Of a stretch of DNA of 52,304 nucleotides, positions 16,677 through 24,575 are shown in pieces (position 1 is the stretch's first letter; each line of letters starts with the position of its first letter). The translations under genes and the position numbers were made by a program. The notes beneath the pieces are model-generated. The model was not told the DNA's origin and did not search any database. It was given only the letters and a program-made list of their open reading frames with translations. Source of the stretch: JBGZEX01 sp041846495 (GTDB lineage: Bacteria > Bacteroidota > Bacteroidia > Bacteroidales > Marinifilaceae); assembly GCA_041846495.1 (NCBI GenBank), contig JBGZEX010000056.1:1-52304 (forward strand). Direction: 5' to 3'.

Positions 16677-19073
16677 ATGTTAGAAAATCTTGTAATAGTA
16701 GAGTCTCCTGCCAAGGCAAAAACCATAGAGCGATTTTTGGGGAAGGGTTATGTCGTGAAATCAAGTTTCGGACATATCCGGGATTTGTCTAAAAAAGATT
16801 TGGGAATCGATATAAAAAATAATTTCGAGCCTCATTATGAGGTGCCTGCAGATAAACAGGCTGTGGTTAAAGAGCTGAAAGCTCTCGCCAAGGAAGCTGT
16901 CATGGTGTGGTTGGCATCGGATGAAGACCGGGAGGGAGAAGCTATTGCCTGGCATTTGTACGAGGTGTTGGGATTGAAGCCCGAGAATACGAAACGTATC
17001 GTATTTCACGAGATTACGGAAAATGCTATTCGCGATGCCATAAATAATCCTCGGGATATAGATTTCGATTTGGTGAATGCCCAACAGGCCAGAAGAGTGT
17101 TGGACAGGCTGGTGGGTTTTGAGGTTTCTCCCGTGCTTTGGAGGAAGGTGAAACCCTCGTTGTCTGCCGGTCGGGTGCAGTCGGTGGCCGTGCGATTGAT
17201 TGTAGACAGGGAAAGGGAAATCAATGCATTCAAAAGGGAGAGGTATTTTAAGGTCGGAGCCGAATTTAGAGCCGGGGCGGACGGATTGGTGTTTAAGGCC
17301 GATGCGGAGAAACGTTTCGATACGGAGGATGCGGCCATATGTTTTTTGGAGGAATGCAAGGATGGGGTCTTCACGGTGGATTCTTTGGAGACGAAGCCTC
17401 TTGTACGCAAACCGGCGCCGCCTTTCACTACTTCCACCCTTCAGCAGGAAGCTGCCCGTAAATTGGGTTTTTCCGTATCTCAAACCATGAGTATAGCTCA
17501 ACGTTTGTACGAGCAGGGATATATCACCTATATGCGAACGGACTCCGTCAATCTTTCGAAATTTGCATTGACGGCAGCTAAAAAAGTCATATGCGACAAT
17601 CTCGGGGAAAAATACTCCAAGACGCGTCGATTTTCCACGAAATCCAAAGGAGCTCAGGAGGCTCACGAGGCGATTCGTCCGACTTATATGGAAAACGATA
17701 CGATTCCCGGAGACAATAACGAGAAAAAACTCTATAATCTGATTTATGTAAGGACATTGGCCTCTCAAATGGCCGATGCCATCGTGGATAAAACGGAAAT
17801 GGTTATAAATGTCGAGGGCAGTGATGTGAATTTCGCTGCATCGGGAGAAACCGTAGTCTTCGACGGTTTTTTGCGTATGTATAAGGAATCGGCGGACGAT
17901 GAAACGGCGGAGAACGGGAATGTGGTACCGGCCTTGAATAAAGGGGATAAGTTGAATTACATTCTCATTGCTGCAACGGAAAATTTCACGCTTCATCCTC
18001 CGAGATATACCGAAGCCAGTTTGGTGAAAAAAATGGAAGCCCTGGGAATCGGTCGTCCTTCCACGTATGCTCCCATTATTTCGACCATACAAAATAGAGG
18101 GTATGTGATTAAGGATTCGAGAGAAGGAGAAAAGACGGATGTGAGGATTATCGAATTAAAAGAGGGTAAAATAAAGAAGAAGAGCCTGAAAAAAAATATC
18201 GGATCCGAAAAGAAAAAACTTTTTCCTTCGGATATAGGTATTGTCGTAACGGATTTCCTGTCCAAACATTTTACCAATATCATGGATTATAATTTTACCG
18301 CAAAAGCGGAGGAGGCCCTCGACTATGTGGCCGAAGGAGAGAGGGAGTGGCGGGAGATAATGGAAATGTTTTATCGTCCTTTCCACGATAATGTGGAAAA
18401 AACCCTGGAAATCGCCGAAAGAAATACGGGAGCCCGGACTTTGGGCGTGGAACCGAAGACGGGAGAGCCCGTCTCCGTGAGAATCGGACGATTCGGACCT
18501 ATCGCACAGATAGGGGAAGGTGAAAATGTAAGATATGCGGGGTTGAGAAAGGATCAATTGTTGGAGACCATTACTTTGGAGGACGCATTGGAACTGTTTA
18601 AATTTCCCCGGAATTTGGGAGAATTCGAGGGAGAAAGCGTGACCGTTGCCATAGGGCGATTCGGGCCTTATATCCGTCATAACGGGGTTTTCGTGTCCTT
18701 GAGGAAAGGTGACGAATCTCCTTATGAAATAGAGTTCGATACGGCAGTCGCCTATATCTTGCGCAAGCGGGAAGAGGATGATAAAAAACTTATCCGGGAG
18801 TTCGACAACGGGATGAGAATACTGAACGGGCGTTTCGGTCCCTATATTTCTTATGAGAAGAAAAATTATAAGATACCGAAAGATTGCGATATAGAGGCAC
18901 TTAGTCCGGAGGCTTGTAAAGAGATTTTGGAGTCGGCCGTTCAAAAAAAGAAATCCGGGGAAAAAACTTCGGGAAAAGGTTCCGGAAAATCCAAAATTGC
19001 GGGGAGCAAGTCTTCGAAGACTTCCGGAAAAACGTCGAAATCCGAATCGAAGGTAAAGCCCGACAGGCTTTAA
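16677..19073 (+). CDS. topA: DNA topoisomerase I (type IA)
   Basis: 798-aa enzyme that relaxes negative supercoils through a covalent tyrosine intermediate. The TOPRIM domain starts at the N terminus (VIVESPAKAKTIE) and has the metal motif DEDREGEAIAWH near residues 82-93. The active-site tyrosine is Tyr285 in TYMRTDS. C-terminal topoisomerase repeats follow with GRFGP motifs (three copies). No cysteine zinc fingers are visible; instead the protein ends in a Lys/Ser/Gly-rich tail of about 40 residues, likely to bind DNA non-specifically. The ATG at 16677 is right at the family start. Confidence 0.97.
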   Translation: MLENLVIVESPAKAKTIERFLGKGYVVKSSFGHIRDLSKKDLGIDIKNNFEPHYEVPADKQAVVKELKALAKEAVMVWLASDEDREGEAIAWHLYEVLGLKPENTKRIVFHEITENAIRDAINNPRDIDFDLVNAQQARRVLDRLVGFEVSPVLWRKVKPSLSAGRVQSVAVRLIVDREREINAFKRERYFKVGAEFRAGADGLVFKADAEKRFDTEDAAICFLEECKDGVFTVDSLETKPLVRKPAPPFTTSTLQQEAARKLGFSVSQTMSIAQRLYEQGYITYMRTDSVNLSKFALTAAKKVICDNLGEKYSKTRRFSTKSKGAQEAHEAIRPTYMENDTIPGDNNEKKLYNLIYVRTLASQMADAIVDKTEMVINVEGSDVNFAASGETVVFDGFLRMYKESADDETAENGNVVPALNKGDKLNYILIAATENFTLHPPRYTEASLVKKMEALGIGRPSTYAPIISTIQNRGYVIKDSREGEKTDVRIIELKEGKIKKKSLKKNIGSEKKKLFPSDIGIVVTDFLSKHFTNIMDYNFTAKAEEALDYVAEGEREWREIMEMFYRPFHDNVEKTLEIAERNTGARTLGVEPKTGEPVSVRIGRFGPIAQIGEGENVRYAGLRKDQLLETITLEDALELFKFPRNLGEFEGESVTVAIGRFGPYIRHNGVFVSLRKGDESPYEIEFDTAVAYILRKREEDDKKLIREFDNGMRILNGRFGPYISYEKKNYKIPKDCDIEALSPEACKEILESAVQKKKSGEKTSGKGSGKSKIAGSKSSKTSGKTSKSESKVKPDRL

Positions 19074-19138
19074 AAAATATAAAAATACGGGAAGGGAGGA
19101 TATTTGAGTAGGGGTAAGCGAAATAAGATTTCAAAGTT

Positions 19139-19170
19139 TTTGCATAAAAGCGTATGTTTGTCTATATTCG
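19139..19170 (+). promoter_or_regulatory. Promoter of the PpiD-like gene
   Basis: TTTG at 19139-19142, a 20-base spacer, then TATATTCG at 19163-19170. This fits the Bacteroidota consensus with one mismatch in the -7 element. It lies 35 bases before the ATG. Confidence 0.55.
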
Positions 19171-19204
19171 TGCCCTAAAAAGGTAAAGTTTAAATATTAA
19201 TATA

Positions 19205-21337
19205 ATGGCTACATTACAATCAATCAGAAATCGAGGAAGTCTTATCGTAACTATATTTATCGGACTTGCTTTGATCGCATTTATAGTAGGAGATGCCTTG
19301 AGCTCCGGCTCTTCATGGTTCAATAGTTCCAAGAATGCGGTGGGAGTTGTTGCCGGAGAGAAGATAACGGGTATCGATTACCATAATAAACTCACCGAGA
19401 ACGAAGAAATGTTGAAGGGGATGAACGGACTTACGGCACTTACGGAAGAACAGCAGGTGGCTTTGCGCGAAAATACGTGGCGGCAGATGGTTATGAATAT
19501 CGTTATGGGACGGGAATTCAAAGAGTTGGGATTGGATGTGGGGAAAGAAGAGTTATATGATTTATTGCTTGGAAGTGATGTAAGTCCGATTATCCGGCAA
19601 CTTTTTGCCAATCCGAATACGGGGGAATTGAATCATGAGGAGATGCAGCGTATGGTTAAATTCTTGGTGGATGCTCCGGCGGATACCCCTCAAAAAGCAT
19701 TGTGGTTGAATATCGAGAAACAGGTGAGGGAAGCTCGAAAGGAACAAAAATATCAAAATCTTATTTTGAAGTCGATGTTTACTCCCGATTCGATGCTCGA
19801 GGATAAAATCCGCAATACGGCGAATGTTGCGGATATCAGCTATACGGTGAAATATTACAGTAGCGTTTCGGATTCCGTAATCGATGTTTCGGATATCGAG
19901 ATAAAGAATTATTATAACGAGCATCTGCCCTTGTTCCAACAAGGGGAATCTCGAAGGATTGCCTATGTGAACTTCGAAGTAAAAGCTTCGGATGAAGATA
20001 TCGAAGAAACCCGCAAATGGGTGGAGGAACTTTCGGTCGATTTCGAAAATGCGGAAGATTTGCAGGATTTTGTGAATCTTTCTTCCGACGAGAAATTTGA
20101 AAATTATTATTACGCTCGCACGGAAATAGAGGACGAGGAACTCGCCAACTTCGCTTTTAGCGGAAACAATGCCGTATACGGACCCTATAGAAACGACGAT
20201 TTCTTTATGATATCCCGGGTGGCCGACGTTAAATATTTGGCCGATTCCGTACGCGTGCGCCACATCCTTTTGAACGGAAACGGCTCCAATCCCAAGGATT
20301 TGATGCATTTGGCCGACAGCCTTGCGAAGGCTATACGTAGAGGTGCCGATTTCGAGAAATTAGCCAAGGAGAATTCCGTAGACCATAATACGGCTGTCAA
20401 CGGAGGAGATTTGGGATGGCTGTCTCAAAAAATGATGAATTCCGTACTTAGGGATTCTTTGTTTTTTGCAAAAAAAGGAGATGTAAGAGTTATTCCTACC
20501 CAGGCCGGAATCGAATTATTGCAGATTACGGGTTTTACGAAGCCTTTGAAAAAAGTGCGTCTGGCAACTGTGAAGAAAGAGATATTTCCTTCGCAGAAAA
20601 CGATAAATCTCGTATACAATGAGGCTCGTATGTTCGTTACCGGAATTCAGGGTATAAAAGATTTCGACGATAAGATAGAAGCTTTGAATCTGACTAAACG
20701 TATTGCCAATATCGATAAAAACGATCGTACGATTTCCGGTTTGCGGAATGCCCGGGATTTGGTTCGCCATGTTTATCTTACGGATAAAACGAATACCGTA
20801 GTCAAGACTTCGGACGACAATATGATATTCGACGGAGGCAATATATTTACGGTCGCTGTCCTTACGGATATAAGCGAGGAGGGAACGGCTCCCGTGGAAA
20901 CCGTCGGAATTCAAATAAAGAACGAATTGATCCGTAAGAAAAAGGCTCGAATATTGGAAAAAGAAATACGGGATGCCGTTTCGGGGAGTGAGAGTTTGCT
21001 TTCCGTTGCATCCAAACTGGGTGTAGAAGTAAAAGAAGTGAGAGAACTTAATTTTTCCGGATTTCAATTCGGCGGCGAAGGAATAGAGCCGGTTGTAATC
21101 TCGTCGGCTATGAATTTACCCGACGGGGTCATATCCGAGCCCATTGTCGGAAATAGGGGGGTATATCTTTTGATGGTGGATAATAGAGAAACTAAGGAAA
21201 ATACGGCAGAAATAAGAGATAACGTAAAAAATTACGTCGAAAGGATGAAATATACCGCAGTACTTCAGATGCAGGGTCCCATAGAAGCACTAATTAAAAA
21301 TGCCAAGGTGGAGGATCTAAGGTATAAGTTTTATTGA
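19205..21337 (+). CDS. PpiD-like peptidyl-prolyl isomerase / periplasmic chaperone
   Basis: 710-aa protein with one N-terminal signal anchor (hydrophobic residues about 12-30) and a large periplasmic part. A SurA_N/PpiD N-terminal chaperone region covers roughly 40-240. A parvulin domain begins at VRHILL (about residue 351) and includes the GGDLGW motif and the FAxxxG segment up to about 450. A second weak parvulin-like fold may lie in the C-terminal 200 residues. PpiD and SurA relatives help fold outer-membrane and periplasmic proteins. A single-gene transcript is likely, with a promoter upstream and a strong hairpin downstream. Confidence 0.92.
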   Translation: MATLQSIRNRGSLIVTIFIGLALIAFIVGDALSSGSSWFNSSKNAVGVVAGEKITGIDYHNKLTENEEMLKGMNGLTALTEEQQVALRENTWRQMVMNIVMGREFKELGLDVGKEELYDLLLGSDVSPIIRQLFANPNTGELNHEEMQRMVKFLVDAPADTPQKALWLNIEKQVREARKEQKYQNLILKSMFTPDSMLEDKIRNTANVADISYTVKYYSSVSDSVIDVSDIEIKNYYNEHLPLFQQGESRRIAYVNFEVKASDEDIEETRKWVEELSVDFENAEDLQDFVNLSSDEKFENYYYARTEIEDEELANFAFSGNNAVYGPYRNDDFFMISRVADVKYLADSVRVRHILLNGNGSNPKDLMHLADSLAKAIRRGADFEKLAKENSVDHNTAVNGGDLGWLSQKMMNSVLRDSLFFAKKGDVRVIPTQAGIELLQITGFTKPLKKVRLATVKKEIFPSQKTINLVYNEARMFVTGIQGIKDFDDKIEALNLTKRIANIDKNDRTISGLRNARDLVRHVYLTDKTNTVVKTSDDNMIFDGGNIFTVAVLTDISEEGTAPVETVGIQIKNELIRKKKARILEKEIRDAVSGSESLLSVASKLGVEVKEVRELNFSGFQFGGEGIEPVVISSAMNLPDGVISEPIVGNRGVYLLMVDNRETKENTAEIRDNVKNYVERMKYTAVLQMQGPIEALIKNAKVEDLRYKFY

Positions 21338-21413
21338 ACATAAGCGGTTGCCGGGCGACGGAAGGCTTAAGCTCTTATTACCGTATTCCGGATATTGTAT
21401 AAAAAGAATAATG

Positions 21414-21452
21414 GGGGTTGTCTGCAAAGTCGTCGTATTTTGCGATAACCCC
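21414..21452 (+). terminator. Strong hairpin after the PpiD-like gene
   Basis: A 14-bp stem (21414-21428 with 21439-21452; one bulged T and one G-T pair) with a 10-base loop. Only a short T-rich stretch follows (TTGGGTTTAAAAT). It ends 17 bases before the glycosyltransferase start, so it could be the terminator of the upstream gene or a 5'-leader structure of the downstream one. Confidence 0.4.
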
Positions 21453-21469
21453 TTGGGTTTAAAATAAGG

Positions 21470-22738
21470 ATGGAGAATAAGGTTGCCATACTGACGTATT
21501 ACTGGCCTCCCGCCGGAGGGCCCGGCGTACAGCGCTGGCTTAAGTTCGTCCGCTATCTTCCGGATTTCGGTTATACGCCTTTCGTTATCACCGTTTCGCC
21601 CGAATATGCGGAATATCCGCTTAAGGATGCCTCGCTCGAGGCGGATGTACATCCGGATGCCCGTATATTCCTCACCCGGAGCGGAGGTTTTTACGATTGG
21701 TATAAGCGTTTGACCAAATCGGAAGTGCCTTATAGCGGTTTTGTCAATGAAAAAGAACCCGGTTTCCTGCAAAAGACAGCCCGGTTCGTAAGGGGAAACT
21801 TTTTCCTTCCGGATGCCCGGAGAGGCTGGAATCGTTTCGCATATGCGAAGGCCAAGGAAGTCGTATCGAAATACGGAATAAAAAAGCTCGTTACTACCGG
21901 TCCTCCCATGTCTACCCATCTTGTAGGGAAGCGCCTCAAGCGGGAGTTGGGCCTTGTTTGGATTGCCGATTTCCGGGATCCGTGGACGGGGATATATTAT
22001 TACGATAGGATGTATCCCACGTTTTTAGCCCGTAAAATAGACGGGAGCCTCGAGCGGAGCGTATTGGACGGAGCGGACAGGATAATTACCGTCAGTCCTT
22101 CGCTGGCCGAAGAATTGTCTTCGAAATCCGCAACGCTTTCCGGCCGGGATGTGGAAGTAATCCCCAACGGATACGATGAGGCGGATTTCGCTTTCGAAAC
22201 TTCCCGCAGCCGGGTGTTTACAGTGACTTATACGGGGACTTTGGCTTCCGCCTATACTTTGGATGCTTTTATCGAAGCCGTGAGTCGATTGTGCGGGGAG
22301 GGTGCCGTTTTACGATTGCGGTTTGTAGGTAAAGTGGAGGAGAATATGCGGGAAAAATTGGAGACTCTCGATGCGGAAAAAGAGTTTATCCCCTTTGTCC
22401 CCCATGCGGAGGCCGTAAGATATATGAAAGAGGCCTCCGTCCTGTTGTTGGTTATTCCGAATCTTCCCGGTAATAAAGGCAATCTTACCGGGAAGTTGTT
22501 CGAATATATAGGTTCCGGGAGTCCGATTCTGGCATTGGCTCCTCCGGATGGGGATGCCGCTTCCATTATAGGAGAAACGGGAGCGGGGGATGTGTTCGAC
22601 TATACGGATGCGGAAGGCGTTTACCGTTATTTGAAACGGCTTATGTCGGATTCCGGGAATATCCGAAGTGCAACGGCATCCGAATATTCCCGGAAAGCTC
22701 TTACCGGAAAATTGAAAGAAATTTTGGACGCTTTATGA
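21470..22738 (+). CDS. Glycosyltransferase, GT4/GT1-like
   Basis: 422-aa GT-B fold transferase. The N-terminal domain starts with the glycine-rich donor/acceptor loop (YYWPPAGGPGVQR). The linker carries ADFRDPW, and the C-terminal domain shows VIPNGYDEADF, TYTGTLA and KLFEYIGSGSPILAL, the last holding the E-x(n)-G pattern that binds the nucleotide-sugar phosphates. The sugar donor cannot be deduced. Its stop overlaps the start of a D-glucuronyl C5-epimerase-like gene (ATGA), suggesting that the two act on one uronate-containing glycan. The cell location is the cytoplasm, perhaps at the membrane surface. Confidence 0.88.
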   Translation: MENKVAILTYYWPPAGGPGVQRWLKFVRYLPDFGYTPFVITVSPEYAEYPLKDASLEADVHPDARIFLTRSGGFYDWYKRLTKSEVPYSGFVNEKEPGFLQKTARFVRGNFFLPDARRGWNRFAYAKAKEVVSKYGIKKLVTTGPPMSTHLVGKRLKRELGLVWIADFRDPWTGIYYYDRMYPTFLARKIDGSLERSVLDGADRIITVSPSLAEELSSKSATLSGRDVEVIPNGYDEADFAFETSRSRVFTVTYTGTLASAYTLDAFIEAVSRLCGEGAVLRLRFVGKVEENMREKLETLDAEKEFIPFVPHAEAVRYMKEASVLLLVIPNLPGNKGNLTGKLFEYIGSGSPILALAPPDGDAASIIGETGAGDVFDYTDAEGVYRYLKRLMSDSGNIRSATASEYSRKALTGKLKEILDAL

Positions 22739-23739
22739 AATGGCGGAAAATCATCTTTATGGGGAAAAAATTTATGCGGGATTTCTCTGCAAATCGCGAT
22801 TTGCGTGTGAATACGGATAATACGAACAGGGAACTCCGGCATTATTACATACGTTTTCCTCTCGATATCCGGAAACTCAATCGGCAGATATGCGGATTCG
22901 ATGCGGAGGGCATTCCCTTGAATGCTTCTTATATAGATGTAAAAACATCCGGAACTTATTATTATCCCATATCCATAGGACAATACGGATTGGCGGCTTT
23001 CAGCCGCTGGCTCGAATCCGGAGATACGCTCTACAGGGATACTTTTATGCGTATTGCCGAATGGTTTGCGCTCCATGCCGAGGAAAAGGAAGGAGAGGTA
23101 TGGTGGTGGTCGGATATGCCGAGGGCGGAATACGCCCTGTTTCGTCCGTGGAAATCCGCTTTCGCACAAAGCCGCGGTATCTCCGTACTATTGCGGGCTT
23201 GGCAAATGACAGGGAATGGGAAGTATGCGGATCTGGCTTCCGGAGCATTGCTCCCTTATGCGAAAGATATAACGGAGGGCGGCGTATCGGTCGATGGGAA
23301 GAGCGGGAAAGGTCGTTTTTATGAGGAATATGCGGCGGATTTTCCTACCCGTATTCTCGACGGACATATATTTTCCCTTTGGGGATTGTACGATTATATA
23401 CGGGCTGTCGTATCTCCGGACTATGCTTCTTCCCGGGATTTGGCCCGAAGGCTTTTCGAAGAGGGGATAAAAGGACTTGAAACCCGGTTGCCCGAATACG
23501 ACACGGGTTACTGGATGCGTTTCGGTATATGCGATTTGCCCGGTTATCCCAATGAAGACCCCTGTACTATGGGATATATGCGGTTGATAAGGGCCCAATT
23601 ACGGATTACCGCCGCTCTGTCCGGCTCCGCCCTTTTGAATTCTTATGCGGATAAAATCGATACTTATATGAATATCCGGGGGATTTCCGAAATGATAAAG
23701 TATAAAATAAGAGCATTGAGACGACTGGAAAGGTTATAG
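22735..23739 (+). CDS. D-glucuronyl C5-epimerase family protein
   Basis: 334 aa, resembling the C-terminal catalytic (alpha/alpha-barrel) domain of animal heparan-sulphate D-glucuronyl C5-epimerase. Visible family-like motifs are WPKSAFAQ-type WKSAFAQSRG near residue 143, FYEEYAADFPTRILDGHIFSLWGLYDY, and YDTGYWMRF near 262-270, where the tyrosines are implicated in catalysis. It lacks a signal peptide and the beta-rich N-terminal domain of the animal enzyme. The 4-base overlap with the preceding glycosyltransferase argues for a joint role. It might epimerise or otherwise process a hexuronate in a polysaccharide; no activity is proven for this group in Bacteroidota as far as I know. Confidence 0.82.
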   Translation: MKWRKIIFMGKKFMRDFSANRDLRVNTDNTNRELRHYYIRFPLDIRKLNRQICGFDAEGIPLNASYIDVKTSGTYYYPISIGQYGLAAFSRWLESGDTLYRDTFMRIAEWFALHAEEKEGEVWWWSDMPRAEYALFRPWKSAFAQSRGISVLLRAWQMTGNGKYADLASGALLPYAKDITEGGVSVDGKSGKGRFYEEYAADFPTRILDGHIFSLWGLYDYIRAVVSPDYASSRDLARRLFEEGIKGLETRLPEYDTGYWMRFGICDLPGYPNEDPCTMGYMRLIRAQLRITAALSGSALLNSYADKIDTYMNIRGISEMIKYKIRALRRLERL

Positions 23740-23836
23740 TTTTGCGGATTTGCGGAAGGATTGCGTTCGGAGACCGGAGAATCCGGATGATAATATCCGC
23801 TTCCGTCCGGATTGAGCGTCGGCTCAAAAGCGATTT

Positions 23837-24310
23837 TCAATGGTGGTAAGGTTCGTTCCGGATAATGGTCATCGCCCGGTAGAGTTGTTCCATAAATATG
23901 AGCCGTACCATCTGATGGGAAAAAGTCATTTTGGAAAGGGAGATTTTATAATCCGCCCTTCGGTAGACTTTTTCGGAAAAGCCGTAAGGCCCTCCGATGG
24001 CGAATAATATTCTTTTTTTTGAAGAATTTACGGTTATGTTTTCGATAAAACGGGAAAAATCCGGGGAATTCATCTCTTTCCCCCTTTCGTCCATGAGGAT
24101 GAGGATATCGTTTGCTCCCGTTTCTTCCAATAGAGCCTCTCCTTCTTTTTCTTTTTGGACGGTTTCCGGCATATTCCGGGAATTTCTGATGTCGGGAATG
24201 AGTTTTATCCCGAATGTCATATATTTATTCAACCGTTTTTCATATTCCTTTATGCCTTCGTCCGCATAGGGAGAATCGGTTTTTCCGATAGCGATTAAAA
24301 TGAATTTCAA
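23837..24310 (-). CDS. rlmH: 23S rRNA (pseudouridine1915-N3)-methyltransferase RlmH
   Basis: SPOUT-class methyltransferase acting on helix 69 of 23S rRNA. The trefoil-knot SAM site is clear: LMDERGKEM, FAIGGPYGFSE and the C-terminal LSKMTFSHQMVRLIFMEQLYRA ending in YHH. I chose the TTG at 24310 because it gives 157 aa beginning MKFILIAIGKT, the usual length and start of the family. It also lies about 25 bases from the transcription start expected from the -7 box at 24341-24348. The ATG at 24331 would add seven residues but leave almost no leader. It is divergent from tRNA-Met. Confidence 0.93.
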   Translation of the reverse strand: MKFILIAIGKTDSPYADEGIKEYEKRLNKYMTFGIKLIPDIRNSRNMPETVQKEKEGEALLEETGANDILILMDERGKEMNSPDFSRFIENITVNSSKKRILFAIGGPYGFSEKVYRRADYKISLSKMTFSHQMVRLIFMEQLYRAMTIIRNEPYHH

Positions 24311-24340
24311 TATTACAGGCTTTAAATGCATTATTCCGTA

Positions 24341-24348
24341 CAAAAATA
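24341..24348 (-). promoter_or_regulatory. Candidate -7 promoter element for rlmH
   Basis: Read on the minus strand, TATTTTTG is an exact TAnnTTTG match. Transcription would begin near 24334, 3 bases before the ATG at 24331 and 24 before the TTG at 24310, which favours the TTG start of rlmH. No -33 TTTG is visible. Confidence 0.4.
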
Positions 24349-24370
24349 TATTTTTTTCTTCGTCTTTTTA

Positions 24371-24400
24371 TTGTCGTATAAATAAAAAACCATATCTTTG
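24371..24400 (+). promoter_or_regulatory. Promoter of tRNA-Met
   Basis: TTG at 24371-24373, a 19-base spacer and TATCTTTG at 24393-24400, a full Bacteroidota-type promoter. The -7 box ends 35 bases before the mature tRNA, so the transcript would carry a short 5' leader to be trimmed by RNase P. It is divergent from the rlmH promoter. Confidence 0.65.
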
Positions 24401-24435
24401 TACCCGTTATTCCGGTGTTTGCATACGGAATGCGA

Positions 24436-24509
24436 GGTCCCATAGCTCAGTTGGTTAGAGCACCTGACTCATAATCAGGGGGTCCCAGGATCATGCCCTG
24501 GTGGGACCA
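24436..24509 (+). tRNA. tRNA-Met (anticodon CAT), elongator type
   Basis: Cloverleaf by hand: acceptor GGTCCCA (24436-24442) with TGGGACC (24502-24508), discriminator A24509, anticodon stem CCTGA/TCAGG, anticodon CAT at 24470-24472. T stem CCAGG/CCTGG. The paired first base excludes initiator tRNA. It resembles elongator Met more than tRNA-Ile2, but anticodon CAT alone cannot exclude the lysidine-modified Ile form. The T loop is ATCATGC instead of TTCRANY: positions 54 and 58 read A and T, the reverse of the usual pair. CCA is not encoded. Confidence 0.9.
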
Positions 24510-24524
24510 CTTCCAAAGGGTAAG

Positions 24525-24553
24525 GAGTGCTTGTTTCAGGCACTCTTTTTTTA
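24525..24553 (+). terminator. Rho-independent terminator of tRNA-Met
   Basis: A 9-bp stem (24525-24533 with 24537-24545, one G-T pair), a 3-base loop, then a run of T (24546-24552). It lies 15 bases after the tRNA and only a few bases before the next coding sequence, which therefore has no room for a promoter of its own. Confidence 0.8.
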
Positions 24554-24575
24554 TTGTATGAAGGATTGAATTTCT

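Noticed and set aside
16761..18092. Long open frame (443 codons) on the minus strand
   Set aside because: It lies fully inside topA, has no recognisable domain and is rich in His, Arg, Ile and Phe as expected of a reverse-strand shadow.
23780..23813. 8-bp inverted repeat between the C5-epimerase gene and rlmH
   Set aside because: Short stem, 18-base loop and no T-run on either strand; too weak to call a terminator.
24436..24509. tRNA-Ile2 with anticodon CAT
   Set aside because: The acceptor and anticodon arms resemble elongator Met more closely, though modification cannot be seen in DNA.
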